Of a stretch of 64,000 nucleotides of DNA, positions 50,007-59,095 are shown one piece after another; the stretch's first letter is position 1, and each line of letters starts with the position of its first letter. The position numbers and the translations under genes are program-made. Origin of the DNA: Herbaspirillum sp. SJZ106 (GTDB taxonomy: Bacteria > Pseudomonadota > Gammaproteobacteria > Burkholderiales > Burkholderiaceae_D); the NCBI RefSeq assembly GCF_006715495.1, contig NZ_VFNI01000003.1:654179-718178 (forward strand). The letters are read 5' to 3'. The notes under the pieces were generated by a model. That model was given only the letters and a program-made list of their open reading frames with translations, had not been told where the DNA came from and searched no databases.

Positions 50007-51461
50007 TTGGGAAATGAAGACCAGCTCCAGCCGGATACGGATACGCGCGTGCGCATGCTGCCCTACATCGTGGCGGCAACCTTTTTCATGGAGTACCTCG
50101 ATACCACCATCATCGCCACCGCCTTGCCGCAGATGGCGCAGTCCTTCGGCGTCGGCCCCAATGAGCTGAGCCTGGGCATGACGGCCTACATGCTGACGCT
50201 GGCGGTGTTCATCCCGATCAGCGGATGGGTGGCCGACCGCCTGGGTTCGCGCACCGTGTTCGGCGCGGCGATCGTCATCTTCACGCTGGCTTCCATCCTG
50301 TGCGGCTTCTCGCAAAACGTGGTGGAGTTCACCGCGGCGCGTGTGCTGCAAGGCCTGGGCGGCGCGATGATGGTGCCGGTCGGGCGCATGATCGTGGTGC
50401 GCAGCACCGGCAAGGCCAACCTGATGAAGGCGATTGCCACCATCACCTGGCCGGCCATCGTGGCGCCGGTGGTGGGGCCGTCCATCGGCGGGTTCATCAC
50501 CACTTATGCGTCGTGGCACTGGATCTTCCTGATGAACGTGCCGTTCGGTATCGCCGCGTTCGCCGCCGTGATGCTGATCGTGCGCAACGACCACGGCGCC
50601 AGCAAGCGTCCGCTGGACCTGGTCGGCTTCGTGCTCTCGGGCGCTGCGCTGACCTCGCTGCTGTACGGCACCGAGATCGCCAGCCACATGGAATCCAACC
50701 TCAAGGTCGCGCTCGGTTTCATCGCCGGCGGCATCGTGCTGGGCTGGTTCGCGTATCGCCACGCCCAGCGTGCCGAACATCCGCTGCTGGATTTTTCCAA
50801 CCTGAAGATTCCGACCTATTCGGTCACCGTCGTCACCGGCTCGTTCACGCGCATCGGCATCGATTCCGTGCCTTACCTGATGCCGCTGATGTTCCAGATC
50901 GGCTTCGGCCTGTCGGCTTTCCAGTCGGGATTGCTGCTGCTGGCGACCGCCCTCGGCAACCTCGGCATGAAAGCGTTCACCACGCGGGTATTGCAACGTT
51001 TCGGTTTCCGCCGGGTGGCCGTCAGCAATGCCGCCATCGCCGGCTGCCTGATCGTCGCATGCGGGCTGTTGACGCCGGATGCGCCATTGCCGATGACGCT
51101 GGCCGTGATCTTTTGTTACGGCCTGTCGCGTTCGATGCAGTTCTCGACCCTGGCCACGCTGGCCTACGCCGACATCAGCGATGCGCGCAAGTCATCGGCC
51201 AGCACCTTGTGGAGCGTGGCGCAGCAGATGACCATCGGTATGGGGATCGCCTTCGGCGCGCTGGCGCTGCGTATCGCGGCCTACTTCCGCGGCGAGTCTA
51301 TCGATGCGGCCGGCGCGCATTTCACCTTGGGCGATTTCCAATGGGCATTTGCCATGGCCGGTGCGGTCACGCTGGTTTCGCTGCAGGGGTATCGCGGCCT
51401 GGCGCGTGATGCCGGCAGCAACATCGGCGGCGGCATGCGTGCGGCGCAGCCCAAGGGCTGA
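50007..51461 (+). CDS. DHA2-type drug exporter of the MFS
   Basis: 484 residues if TTG at 50007 is the start (GGAAGGA at 49993-49999, good spacing), beginning MGNEDQLQPDTDTRVRMLPY. The first helix is VAATFFMEYLDTTIIATALPQMAQSF, the DHA2 motif. Others are ISGWVADRLGSRTVFGAAIVIFTLASILCGFSQN and RVLQGLGGAMMVPVGRMIVVR. Fourteen helices are likely. It would export drugs or small metabolites with H+. The substrate is unknown. It ends head-on to the LysR gene, 3 bases apart. A longer frame upstream overlaps ubiB and is not real. Confidence 0.93.
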   Translation: MGNEDQLQPDTDTRVRMLPYIVAATFFMEYLDTTIIATALPQMAQSFGVGPNELSLGMTAYMLTLAVFIPISGWVADRLGSRTVFGAAIVIFTLASILCGFSQNVVEFTAARVLQGLGGAMMVPVGRMIVVRSTGKANLMKAIATITWPAIVAPVVGPSIGGFITTYASWHWIFLMNVPFGIAAFAAVMLIVRNDHGASKRPLDLVGFVLSGAALTSLLYGTEIASHMESNLKVALGFIAGGIVLGWFAYRHAQRAEHPLLDFSNLKIPTYSVTVVTGSFTRIGIDSVPYLMPLMFQIGFGLSAFQSGLLLLATALGNLGMKAFTTRVLQRFGFRRVAVSNAAIAGCLIVACGLLTPDAPLPMTLAVIFCYGLSRSMQFSTLATLAYADISDARKSSASTLWSVAQQMTIGMGIAFGALALRIAAYFRGESIDAAGAHFTLGDFQWAFAMAGAVTLVSLQGYRGLARDAGSNIGGGMRAAQPKG

Positions 51462-51464
51462 GGT

Positions 51465-52391
51465 TCAGCGTATTGCCGAGAAGCGCTCCGCCAGCTTTTG
51501 CGCGCGGAAACGCTCCACCATGAAATCCACGAACACCCGCGTCTTGGCCGGCAGCAGCCGCGCCGCGGTGAAGTACAGCGACAGTATGCCGCTGTCCACG
51601 TACCAGTCCGGCAATACCCGCACCAGCGCGCCGCTGTCCATGTAGACCACCGCGTGCGGCATCGAGACCAGCGTCACGCCCAGGCCCATTGCGGCAATCT
51701 CGCAGGCGGCGTTGGGATCGTTCACCGTCATTTTTACCTTCAGGGCCACCGGGGCTTGCGTACCGTCGCGGTCGCGTAGCGTCCATGGGCGTATGCGCCC
51801 GGTTTGCGGGGAGCGGATCAGGATGCCGTCGTGCTGCGGCAGGTCTTGCGGGGAACGCAGCGGTGCATGGCTGGCGAGATAGGTCGGGGAAGCCAGCAAC
51901 ACGCGATGCGCCGGCCCCAGCTCGCGCGCCACCACGCCGGGCGAGAGTTCGGTGCCGCCGGCGATGGCGGCATCGAAGCCTTCGGCGATCAGGTCCACCG
52001 GGCGGTTGTCGAAATGCCAGTCGGGCGAGATGGCGGGATAGCGCTGCAGGAAGTCGCCCAAGAGCGGCACGACGTATTCGCGCCCGAACCCGCTGCCCAT
52101 GCTGACCTTGAGCGTGCCGGCCGGCTGCCCGCCAGCGCTGGCCAGGTTGGCCACTGCGTTGCGTATGGTCTCCAGGCCGCCGCCGACTTCCTGCAAGAAC
52201 CGCTCGCCGGCTTCGGTCAGCGTCAGCTTGCGCGTGCTGCGCTGGAACAGGCGTACGCCGAGATTGGATTCAAGCCGGGCGACATTCTTGCCCACCGCCG
52301 CCGAAGTCAGGCCAAGGCGGCGGGCGGCAGCTGAAAAGCTGCCGGCATCGGCCGAGGCGACGAAGCACTCGATGCTGTTCATGGTTTCCAT
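51465..52391 (-). CDS. LysR-family transcriptional regulator (LysR/SDR pair)
   Basis: 308 residues. Winged helix: MNSIECFVASADAGSFSAAARRLGLTSAAVGKNVARLESNLGVRLFQRSTRKLTLTEAG. The effector domain has LKVSMGSGFGREYVVPLLGDFL and HFDNRPVDLIAEGFDAAIAGG, close to the CrgA/DhcR-like subgroup. It is divergent from the SDR gene at 52523, its likely target. The palindrome at 52399 sits directly before its start codon. Confidence 0.92.
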   Translation of the reverse strand: METMNSIECFVASADAGSFSAAARRLGLTSAAVGKNVARLESNLGVRLFQRSTRKLTLTEAGERFLQEVGGGLETIRNAVANLASAGGQPAGTLKVSMGSGFGREYVVPLLGDFLQRYPAISPDWHFDNRPVDLIAEGFDAAIAGGTELSPGVVARELGPAHRVLLASPTYLASHAPLRSPQDLPQHDGILIRSPQTGRIRPWTLRDRDGTQAPVALKVKMTVNDPNAACEIAAMGLGVTLVSMPHAVVYMDSGALVRVLPDWYVDSGILSLYFTAARLLPAKTRVFVDFMVERFRAQKLAERFSAIR

Positions 52392-52398
52392 TTTTTGA

Positions 52399-52419
52399 TT
52401 TTAAACCTTTGGTTTAAAA
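52399..52419. promoter_or_regulatory. Probable LysR operator between lysR and the SDR gene
   Basis: TTTTAAACC-TTT-GGTTTAAAA is a perfect 9-bp dyad, 8 bases upstream of the LysR start codon and about 100 bases from the SDR start. A second imperfect dyad, GGTTTAACGCTTAACC (52485-52500), lies nearer the SDR gene. Confidence 0.6.
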
Positions 52420-52522
52420 AGAAGATAGTGATTGCCATCTAGTGTTGACATAATCTGACGGCGATACTTGCTTCAACCCAGCAGGGTTTAACGCTTAACC
52501 ACACTGAACCAGGAGCAAGATC

Positions 52523-53281
52523 ATGTCGAACCAACAATCCAATCCATCCCTCGTGTCCAAGGTCGCTTTCGTGCAAGGCGGCTCGCGCGGCATCGGCGCC
52601 GCAATCGTCCGGCGCCTGGCGGCGGAGGGCGCTACCGTCGCCTTTACCTATGTCACCTCGCCGGACAAGGCGCAGGCGCTGGTCAGCGAAGTCGAAGCCG
52701 GCGGCGGCCGTGCGCTGGCGATCCAGGCCGACAGCGCGGACGCCGTCGCGCTCAAGCAGGCCATCAGCATCGCGGCCGAAACCTTCGGCCGCCTGGATAT
52801 CCTGGTCAACAACGCCGGCGTGCTGGCGCTGGGCCCGGTCGAGGAGTTCAAGCTGGACGACTTCGACCGTACGCTGGCGGTGAACGTGCGCAGCGTGTTC
52901 GTGGCCACGCAGGAGGCGGTGCGTTATATGAAAGAAGGGGGCCGAGTGATCACCATTGGCAGCACCAATGCCGAACGCATGCCGTTCGCCGGCGGCGCGG
53001 CCTACGCGATGAGCAAGTCGGCGCTGGTCGGTCTGACCAAGGGCTTGTCGCGCGATCTCGGTGCGCGCGGCATCACCGTGAACAATGTACAGCCCGGCCC
53101 GGTGGATACCGACATGAATCCGGACAGCGGCGATTTCGCCGAGACGCTCAAGGGGTTGATGGCATTGCCGCGTTACGGCAAGGTGGAAGAGGTCGCCAGC
53201 TTCGTGGCGTATCTGGCGGGGCCGGAGGCGGGATATATCACTGGCGCCAGCTTGTCGATTGATGGCGGTTTCTCTGCCTGA
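52523..53281 (+). CDS. Short-chain dehydrogenase/reductase (SDR family)
   Basis: 252 residues, classical SDR. The cofactor loop is VAFVQGGSRGIGAAIVRRLAAEGA (Gly-rich, GGSRGIG) with NNAG at residue 94 (ILVNNAGVLALG). The catalytic set is Ser in ITIGSTNAERMPF, then Tyr-x3-Lys in GGAAYAMSKSALVGLTKG, then PGPVDTDMNPDSGD. NAD(P)H-dependent reduction of an unknown ketone/alcohol is expected in the cytoplasm. It forms a divergon with the LysR gene at 51465, a very common LysR-SDR arrangement. Confidence 0.92.
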   Translation: MSNQQSNPSLVSKVAFVQGGSRGIGAAIVRRLAAEGATVAFTYVTSPDKAQALVSEVEAGGGRALAIQADSADAVALKQAISIAAETFGRLDILVNNAGVLALGPVEEFKLDDFDRTLAVNVRSVFVATQEAVRYMKEGGRVITIGSTNAERMPFAGGAAYAMSKSALVGLTKGLSRDLGARGITVNNVQPGPVDTDMNPDSGDFAETLKGLMALPRYGKVEEVASFVAYLAGPEAGYITGASLSIDGGFSA

Positions 53282-53316
53282 AAAAGCCGTTTCCCCTGTT
53301 GCCAGGGGAACGGCTT
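53281..53316 (-). terminator. Terminator of the trp block (also convergent with the SDR gene)
   Basis: AAGCCGTTTCCCCTG-TTG-CCAGGGGAACGGCTT has a long stem. The run of A at its left end gives a T tail only on the minus strand, so it best serves the leftward trp transcript. Confidence 0.8.
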
Positions 53317-53332
53317 GATCGTTATACGTCGG

Positions 53333-53433
53333 TACGCCTTCGATACGCGGCGTTGCCGCTACTCAGTCCGAACGGGCAATCAGGACATTTCCGTTCGGAC
53401 TGAGTAGCCGCTCTGCGGCGTATCGAGGGCGCG
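53333..53433. repeat. Long imperfect inverted repeat between the SDR gene and trpC
   Basis: The left arm at 53333-53375 and right arm at 53391-53433 (about 43 nt each) are complementary with a few mismatches, around a 15-base loop. Both contain CTACTCAGTCCGAACGG or its complement. Such CTACTCAGTCCGAACGG-type intergenic palindromes are abundant in many proteobacterial genomes. No gene lies inside. Confidence 0.8.
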
Positions 53434-53444
53434 TCGGTGTCGAT

Positions 53445-54245
53445 TCAGGCGAACAAACGCGCCAGCTCCACGCCCGGCTCAGGCGCGCGCATGAAGGCTT
53501 CGCCGACCAGGAAGGCATGCACGTTAGCGTCGCGCATGCGCTTGACGTCGTCCGGCGTGGCGATGGCCGATTCGGTGATCACCAGCTTTTCCGGCGGGAT
53601 GCGCGGCAACAGGCCCAGCGTGGTGTCCAGCGTGGTCTCGAAGGTGCGCAGGTTGCGGTTGTTGATGCCCAGCAGGCGGGTCTTGAGCTTCAGCGCGGCG
53701 TCCAGTTCGGCGGCGTCGTGCACTTCCACCAGCACGCTCATCCCCAATTCATGGGCACAGGCTTCCAGCTCGGCCATCAGGCCGTGGTCCAGGGCGGCCA
53801 CGATCAGCAGGATGGCGTCGGCGCCCCAGGAGCGGGCCTGGTAAACCTGGTAGAGGTCGACCATGAAGTCCTTGCGGATCACCGGCAGCGCGCAGGCGGC
53901 GCGCGCCTGCTTCAGATAGTCCGGCGCGCCCTGGAAGAATTGCTCGTCGGTCAGCACCGACAGGCAGGCTGCGCCGTGCTGTGCATAGCTGACGGCAATA
54001 TCGGCCGGGCGGAAGTCGGGGCGGATCACGCCCTTGGATGGCGAAGCCTTCTTCACTTCGGCGATCACGCCGGCATGGCCGGCGGCGATCTTGTCGCGCA
54101 AGCCGCCTTCGAAGCTGCGCAGTTCGGAACGCAGTTCGCTGTCGGATTCGACGTCGCGGCGCAGGCTGGCGAAGTCGCGCTGCTTCTTGGCCGCGCGGAT
54201 TTCCTCGGCCTTGACGTCGAGGATCTTGTTGAGGATGTCGGACAT
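53445..54245 (-). CDS. trpC: Indole-3-glycerol-phosphate synthase
   Basis: 266 residues, monofunctional. Motifs: [24 protein letters not shown] (catalytic Lys near residue 64), [66 protein letters not shown] and [14 protein letters not shown]. It closes the indole ring from CdRP in tryptophan synthesis. It is the last gene of the rpe-gph-trpE-trpG-trpD-lysE-trpC block. The LysE gene upstream ends 14 bases before its start codon. Confidence 0.97.
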   Translation of the reverse strand: MSDILNKILDVKAEEIRAAKKQRDFASLRRDVESDSELRSELRSFEGGLRDKIAAGHAGVIAEVKKASPSKGVIRPDFRPADIAVSYAQHGAACLSVLTDEQFFQGAPDYLKQARAACALPVIRKDFMVDLYQVYQARSWGADAILLIVAALDHGLMAELEACAHELGMSVLVEVHDAAELDAALKLKTRLLGINNRNLRTFETTLDTTLGLLPRIPPEKLVITESAIATPDDVKRMRDANVHAFLVGEAFMRAPEPGVELARLFA

Positions 54246-54259
54246 GATGTTCCTGGAAA

Positions 54260-54892
54260 TTATTTACGTTCGTCCAGCGCCAGGCGCACCGCCAGCGCGC
54301 CCAGCATGGAACCCATGATGTAGCGTTGCGCGCGCAGCCAGCCCTGGTTGCGGGCGAAAAAGCCGGAGATGCCGGCGGCCGAGAACACGATCACGGAGTT
54401 GACCGAGAAGCTGATGGCGATCTGCGTCACGCCCAGCATCACGCTTTGCAGCAGCACGTTGCCGTGTTCGGGATGGATGAATTGCGGGAACAGCGACATG
54501 TAGAACACCGCCACCTTGGGATTCAGGACGTTGGTCAAAAAACCCATGCGAAACAGCGTGGCAGGCGAGTCCGGCGGCAGTTCACGGGTCTGGAATGGCG
54601 AGCTGCCGCCCGGCTTGACCGCATTCCATGCCAGCCACAGCAGGTAGGCGGCGCCGGCCAGCTTGACGATGTCGTAGGCCATTGGAATGGCCAGAAACAG
54701 CGCGGTCAGGCCGAAGGCGGCCGCCGCCATGTGCACCAGGAAGCCGACCGCCACCCCGCACAGCGAGATGATGCCGGCCGCGCGCCCCTGGCAGATCGAG
54801 CGCGATACGCAATAGACCATGTTGGGGCCGGGCGTGAGCACCATCACCAGCGAGGCGAGGGCGAAGAGCAGAAGGTCGTGGGGGGCGATCAT
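54260..54892 (-). CDS. LysE family amino-acid exporter inside the trp operon
   Basis: 210 residues from ATG at 54892 (CGGAG seven bases upstream). The family opening [35 protein letters not shown] is present, with hydrophobic helices [43 protein letters not shown] and [13 protein letters not shown] near residue 130. LysE/RhtB exporters remove amino acids or related compounds across the inner membrane. It lies between trpD (22 bases) and trpC (14 bases), all co-directional, so co-expressed with tryptophan synthesis. The substrate is inferred only from context (tryptophan or a pathway intermediate). Confidence 0.9.
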   Translation of the reverse strand: MIAPHDLLLFALASLVMVLTPGPNMVYCVSRSICQGRAAGIISLCGVAVGFLVHMAAAAFGLTALFLAIPMAYDIVKLAGAAYLLWLAWNAVKPGGSSPFQTRELPPDSPATLFRMGFLTNVLNPKVAVFYMSLFPQFIHPEHGNVLLQSVMLGVTQIAISFSVNSVIVFSAAGISGFFARNQGWLRAQRYIMGSMLGALAVRLALDERK

Positions 54893-54914
54893 GATGATTC
54901 TCCGGAGGGTCGGG

Positions 54915-55952
54915 TCAGTGCTTGTCGCCCAGTTGGCGGGTGACTTGTACGAACTGGTCGAGCTTGGCGCGCGCGGCGCCGGAGGCGATGGTGGCGCGCG
55001 CCTTGTCCAGGCCCGCGGCGATGGACGGTACAGCGCCTGCCGCGTACAGGGCGGTGGCCGAGTTGAGCAGCACGATGTCGTGCACCGGGCCGGGTTTGCC
55101 TGCCAGCGCTTCGAAGATTTTTTCCTTGGACTCGGCGGCGTTGGCAACTTGCAGGTTGCGGCTGGCGAACATCGACAGGCCGAAGTCTTCCGGATGGATC
55201 TCGTATTCGCGGATCTCGCCGTTGACCAGTTCGCCCACCATGGTGGCGCCGCCCAGCGTGACTTCGTCGAGGTTGTCGCGGCCCCAGACCACGATCGCAT
55301 GCTGCGCGCCCAGGCGCTGCAGCACGCGTACCTGGATGCCGACCAGGTCGGCATGGAATACGCCCATCAGGATGTTGGGAGCGCCGGCCGGGTTGGTCAA
55401 CGGCCCCAGGATGTTGAAGATGGTGCGCACGCCCAGTTCCTTGCGCACCGGCGCCGCGTGCTTCATGGCGGCGTGGTGGTTGGGCGCGAACATGAAGCCG
55501 ATGCCGGTCTGGGCGATCGACTGCGCCACCTGTTCCGGTTGCAGGTTGATGTCGGCGCCCAGCGCCTCCAGCACGTCGGCGCTGCCCGACGAGGACGACA
55601 CGCTGCGTCCGCCGTGCTTGGCCACGCGCGCGCCGGCGGCGGCGGCCACGAACATCGACGCGGTGGAAATGTTGAAGGTGTGCGCGCCATCGCCGCCGGT
55701 GCCGACGATGTCGAGCAGGCCGGTGGTGTCGGCCATCGGCACCTTGGTGGCGAATTCGCGCATGACCTGGGCGGCGGCGGCGATCTCGCCGATGCTTTCC
55801 TTCTTCACGCGCAGGCCCATGGTGAGGGCGGCGATCATGACCGGCGACATCTCGCCGCCCATGATCTGGCGGAATAGCGTCAGCATCTCGTCGTGGAAGA
55901 TCTCGCGATGTTCGATACAGCGCAGCAGCGCTTCTTGCGGGGTGATGGGCAT
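54915..55952 (-). CDS. trpD: Anthranilate phosphoribosyltransferase
   Basis: 345 residues from ATG at 55952; a longer open frame overlaps trpG and is not used. Motifs: [52 protein letters not shown] (PRPP-binding GTGGD and SSxSGSAD), [37 protein letters not shown], and [12 protein letters not shown]. It joins PRPP to anthranilate. It starts 38 bases after trpG. Confidence 0.97.
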   Translation of the reverse strand: MPITPQEALLRCIEHREIFHDEMLTLFRQIMGGEMSPVMIAALTMGLRVKKESIGEIAAAAQVMREFATKVPMADTTGLLDIVGTGGDGAHTFNISTASMFVAAAAGARVAKHGGRSVSSSSGSADVLEALGADINLQPEQVAQSIAQTGIGFMFAPNHHAAMKHAAPVRKELGVRTIFNILGPLTNPAGAPNILMGVFHADLVGIQVRVLQRLGAQHAIVVWGRDNLDEVTLGGATMVGELVNGEIREYEIHPEDFGLSMFASRNLQVANAAESKEKIFEALAGKPGPVHDIVLLNSATALYAAGAVPSIAAGLDKARATIASGAARAKLDQFVQVTRQLGDKH

Positions 55953-55990
55953 TTGTCTTTTCCGTTGGAGTCGATGGGACCGTGCGCGGC

Positions 55991-56566
55991 TTACGCGTGC
56001 GCGCTGCCGGTCAGGAAATTCTTCAGCAGCGCGTGTCCGTGTTCGGACAGGATCGACTCGGGGTGGAACTGCACCCCCTGCAAGTCGAACTCCTTGTGGC
56101 GCACGCCCATGATTTCGCCATCGTCGGTCCAGGCCGTCACCTCCAGGCAATCGGGCAGCGTGGCGCGCTCGATGGCCAGCGAGTGGTAGCGGATCACCGT
56201 ATAAGGGCTGGGCAAATCCTTGAATACGCCTACGCCGGTATGCGCGATCCTGGAGGTCTTGCCATGCATGACCTGCTTGGCGCGGATGATGTTGCCGCCG
56301 AAGGCTTCGCCGATGGCCTGGTGGCCCAGGCATACGCCGAGGATGGGCAGCTTGCCGCTGAATTGCTTCAACAGGTCGACGCAGATGCCGGCTTCCTTGG
56401 GGCTGCAGGGGCCGGGGGAGAGGCAGATGCGCGCCGGGTTCAGCTTCCTGATCTCATCCAGCGTGATCTCGTCGTTGCGGATGGTCAGCACTTCCTCGCC
56501 CAGCTCGCCGAAATATTGCACCAGGTTGTAGGTGAAGGAGTCGTAGTTGTCGATCATCAGCAGCAT
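55991..56566 (-). CDS. trpG: Anthranilate synthase component II (glutamine amidotransferase)
   Basis: 191 residues. The class I GATase motifs are [22 protein letters not shown] at the N-terminus, the nucleophile Cys in [18 protein letters not shown] near residue 80, and the His/Glu pair in VQFHPESIL near 170. It supplies ammonia to TrpE. Start at 56566 abuts the trpE stop directly (TAA ATG). Confidence 0.97.
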   Translation of the reverse strand: MLLMIDNYDSFTYNLVQYFGELGEEVLTIRNDEITLDEIRKLNPARICLSPGPCSPKEAGICVDLLKQFSGKLPILGVCLGHQAIGEAFGGNIIRAKQVMHGKTSRIAHTGVGVFKDLPSPYTVIRYHSLAIERATLPDCLEVTAWTDDGEIMGVRHKEFDLQGVQFHPESILSEHGHALLKNFLTGSAHA

Positions 56567-58063
56567 TTAGATTTCTCCGTCCAGGCCGTCTTGCACTTGT
56601 TCCGCGGCACGCAGCACGGCGCGCGCCTTGTTTTCGGTTTCTTCCCATTCCATTTCCGGCACCGAGTCGGCGACGATGCCGGCCGCGGCCTGCACGTAGA
56701 GCGTGCCGTCCTTGATGACGCCGGTGCGGATCGCGATGGCCACGTCCATCTCGCCGCCGAAGGAGAGGTAGCCGCAGGCGCCGCCGTAGATGCCGCGCTT
56801 GGTCGGCTCCAGCTCGTCGATGATTTCCATCGCGCGCACCTTGGGCGCGCCCGACAGCGTGCCGGCCGGGAAGGTGGCCTTGAGCACGTCGAGGTTGGAC
56901 ATGCCGGGCTTGAGGATGCCTTCGACGTTGGAGACGATGTGCTGCACGTGCGAATATTTCTCGATCACCATCTGGTCGGTGACCTTGACGCTGCCGGTGG
57001 CGGCGATGCGGCCGATGTCGTTGCGCGCCAGGTCGATCAGCATCACGTGCTCGGCGATTTCCTTGGGATCGGCCAGCAGTTCGCGGGCCAGTTGCTCGTC
57101 GCGTTCGATGGTGGAGCCGCGCGGGCGGGTGCCGGCCAGCGGGCGGATGGTGATCTTCTTCTGGCCGTCGCCGATGGATTCGTTGCGCACCAGGATCTCG
57201 GGCGAGGCGCCGACGATCTGCATGTCGCCGAAGTTGTAGAAGTACATGTAGGGCGACGGGTTCAGCGAACGCAGCGCGCGGTACAGCATCAGCGGCGAAT
57301 CCACATAGGACTTCTTCAGGCGCTGGCCGATCTGCACCTGCATCAGGTCGCCGGCCATCACGTATTCCTTGGCGCGGACCACGGCTTTCAGGTATTCGTC
57401 CTTGGGGAATTCGCGGACGGTTTCGGTGCGCACCGATCCGGTGGTCACCGGGGCGTCGGCCGGGCGACGCAGCATGGCGCGCAGGTCCTTGAGGCGCTGG
57501 CGCGCCTTCGAATAGGCTTCCGGGCGGGTCGGGTCGGCGTAGACGATCAGGTAGAGCTTGCCGGAGAGGTTGTCGATCACCGCCAGCTCTTCGGTCAGCA
57601 GCAGCTGGATGTCGGGCAGGCCGAGGGTGTCCTTCGGCGCGCTGCCTTCGAGGCGCTTTTCGATGTAGCGCACGGCGTCGTAGCCGAAATAGCCGGCCAG
57701 GCCGCCGCAGAAGCGCGGCATGCCGGGGCGGATCGCCACCTTGAAGCGCGCCTGGTATTGCGCGATGAATTCCAGCGCATTGCCTTCGGCGGTCTCGACC
57801 ACGGTTTCGTCCTTCAAGACTTCGATCTTGCTGCCGCGGCAGCGGATCTTGGTCGAGGCCGGCAGGCCGATGAAGGAATAGCGCCCGAAGCGCTCGCCGC
57901 CGACCACCGACTCCAGCAGGAACGTGTTCTTGCCGGTGTTCTGGCTCTGCGCCAGCTTGAGATACAGCGTGAGCGGCGTCTCCAGGTCGGCAAAGGCCTC
58001 GGTGATGAGGGGGATGCGGTTGTAGCCTTCGGTGGCCAGCGATTTGAATTCGAGTTCGGTCAT
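56567..58063 (-). CDS. trpE: Anthranilate synthase component I
   Basis: 498 residues from ATG at 58063, which has GGAG five bases upstream. N-terminal Trp-binding elements include the LLES segment (KNTFLLESVVGGERFGRYSFIGL near 48-70). The chorismate domain holds DEYLKAVVRAKEYVMAGDLMQVQIGQRL, LNPSPYMYFYNFGDMQIVGASPEILVR, RPLAGTRPRG, MLIDLARNDIGRIA, and VRAMEIIDELEPTKRGIYGGACGYLSF. It makes anthranilate from chorismate and is feedback-inhibited by tryptophan. A Trp-rich leader ORF lies 185 bases upstream. Confidence 0.98.
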   Translation of the reverse strand: MTELEFKSLATEGYNRIPLITEAFADLETPLTLYLKLAQSQNTGKNTFLLESVVGGERFGRYSFIGLPASTKIRCRGSKIEVLKDETVVETAEGNALEFIAQYQARFKVAIRPGMPRFCGGLAGYFGYDAVRYIEKRLEGSAPKDTLGLPDIQLLLTEELAVIDNLSGKLYLIVYADPTRPEAYSKARQRLKDLRAMLRRPADAPVTTGSVRTETVREFPKDEYLKAVVRAKEYVMAGDLMQVQIGQRLKKSYVDSPLMLYRALRSLNPSPYMYFYNFGDMQIVGASPEILVRNESIGDGQKKITIRPLAGTRPRGSTIERDEQLARELLADPKEIAEHVMLIDLARNDIGRIAATGSVKVTDQMVIEKYSHVQHIVSNVEGILKPGMSNLDVLKATFPAGTLSGAPKVRAMEIIDELEPTKRGIYGGACGYLSFGGEMDVAIAIRTGVIKDGTLYVQAAAGIVADSVPEMEWEETENKARAVLRAAEQVQDGLDGEI

Positions 58064-58248
58064 ATTCACTCCAGACCGCTATTGTAGAACACGCAGCGTG
58101 GGCCTCGACGCAGGCTGCGCGCAGGATATGCGCGCATACAGCGGGGGCCGGAAGCGGACTCTCGTCAGCGGTTTCGTTAAAGAAATGCGGGAAATGCAGT
58201 GTTGCAACAACGTCCTGGCAGCAGGCGCGGCCAAGGGCAAGGCATCAG

Positions 58249-58335
58249 TCAATGTGCCTGGAATTGCCAGCGTCGCCACAGCCAGGCCTCAGGGGCGGCT
58301 GTATGTTGGGCGGTGCGTTTGTTGTTGCGAAACAT
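58249..58335 (-). CDS. trpL: Candidate trp leader peptide (28 residues, three Trp codons)
   Basis: An ORF starts with ATG at 58335 and stops with TGA at 58249, in the 320-base gap between gph and trpE. It contains three TGG codons close together, in AWLWRRWQF, which is what a trp attenuator leader should have. The GCCTGG covering the first Trp codon can pair with CCAGGC just before the stop, or with TGCCAGG further on, offering alternative folds. The start has no good ribosome site, and I see no T-rich terminator before trpE. So it is plausible, not proven. Confidence 0.55.
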   Translation of the reverse strand: MFRNNKRTAQHTAAPEAWLWRRWQFQAH

Positions 58336-58383
58336 TGATGTGCTGGTCGCGGTTTGGTGTGTTGGCCGGAGATTGACAGGGTG

Positions 58384-59064
58384 TCAATCCGCCGAGATTT
58401 GCTGCGCTGCTTCGAAAAGCGTTTGAACTATACCATCGGAATCGACATCGTGTATAGATTCGCCGTGGTTGTAGCCATACGGCACGTTGAGCACGCGGCA
58501 ACCGGCCGCGCGCGCGGCCTGGGCGTCGTTGGAGGAGTCGCCGATGGCCACCACCTGCGCCGGTTCCAGGCCAAAATCCTGGCATACCTGCAGCAGCGGC
58601 ATCGGATCCGGTTTCTTTTTTGGGAAGGAGTCGCCGCCGTAGACCACGTCGAAAAAGCCGCGCAGGCCTTTCTTGTCCAGCAGCGGCAGCGTGAACGAGA
58701 GCGGCTTGTTGGTCACGCAGGCCAGCCGCAGTCCCTTGTCCTTCATCGCCTGCAGGCCTTCCTTGACGCCCGGGTAGAGCGCCGAGAAGTCGCCGTTGAT
58801 GGCGAGGTAATGCTCGGTGTAGGAATCCAGCGCCTGCTGGAAGTACTGTTCGGCCTCGTCTTCGGCGTAGTCCACGGCCAGCACGCGGCGCATCAGGTTT
58901 TCGGTGCCCTTGCCGACGAAGTTGACGATCGTTTCCTGCGCCAGCGGTTGCAGTCCCAGCTCGGCGCGCATGCGGTTGACGGCGACGTGGAAGTCGCCGG
59001 CGGTATCGAGCATGGTGCCGTCAAGGTCGATGATGGCGGCTTTGATGTGGTTCAGCTGGCTCAT
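58384..59064 (-). CDS. gph: Phosphoglycolate phosphatase
   Basis: 226 residues of the HAD superfamily. Motif I is AAIIDLDGTMLDTAGDF with nucleophile Asp near residue 14, motif II LACVTNKPLSF near 116, and motif III/IV KPDPMPLLQVCQDFGLEPAQVVAIGDSSNDAQAARAAG near 150-185. It dephosphorylates 2-phosphoglycolate and related small phosphates. It follows rpe with 31 bases between and precedes trpE, the usual order rpe-gph-trpE. Confidence 0.93.
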   Translation of the reverse strand: MSQLNHIKAAIIDLDGTMLDTAGDFHVAVNRMRAELGLQPLAQETIVNFVGKGTENLMRRVLAVDYAEDEAEQYFQQALDSYTEHYLAINGDFSALYPGVKEGLQAMKDKGLRLACVTNKPLSFTLPLLDKKGLRGFFDVVYGGDSFPKKKPDPMPLLQVCQDFGLEPAQVVAIGDSSNDAQAARAAGCRVLNVPYGYNHGESIHDVDSDGIVQTLFEAAQQISAD

Positions 59065-59095
59065 GGCGTGGGGCGGGAAGTCGAATGGAGACGGA

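Noticed and set aside
55982..58087. A 701-residue plus-strand frame over trpE and trpG
   Set aside because: Antisense to both genes; composition is that of an antisense frame.
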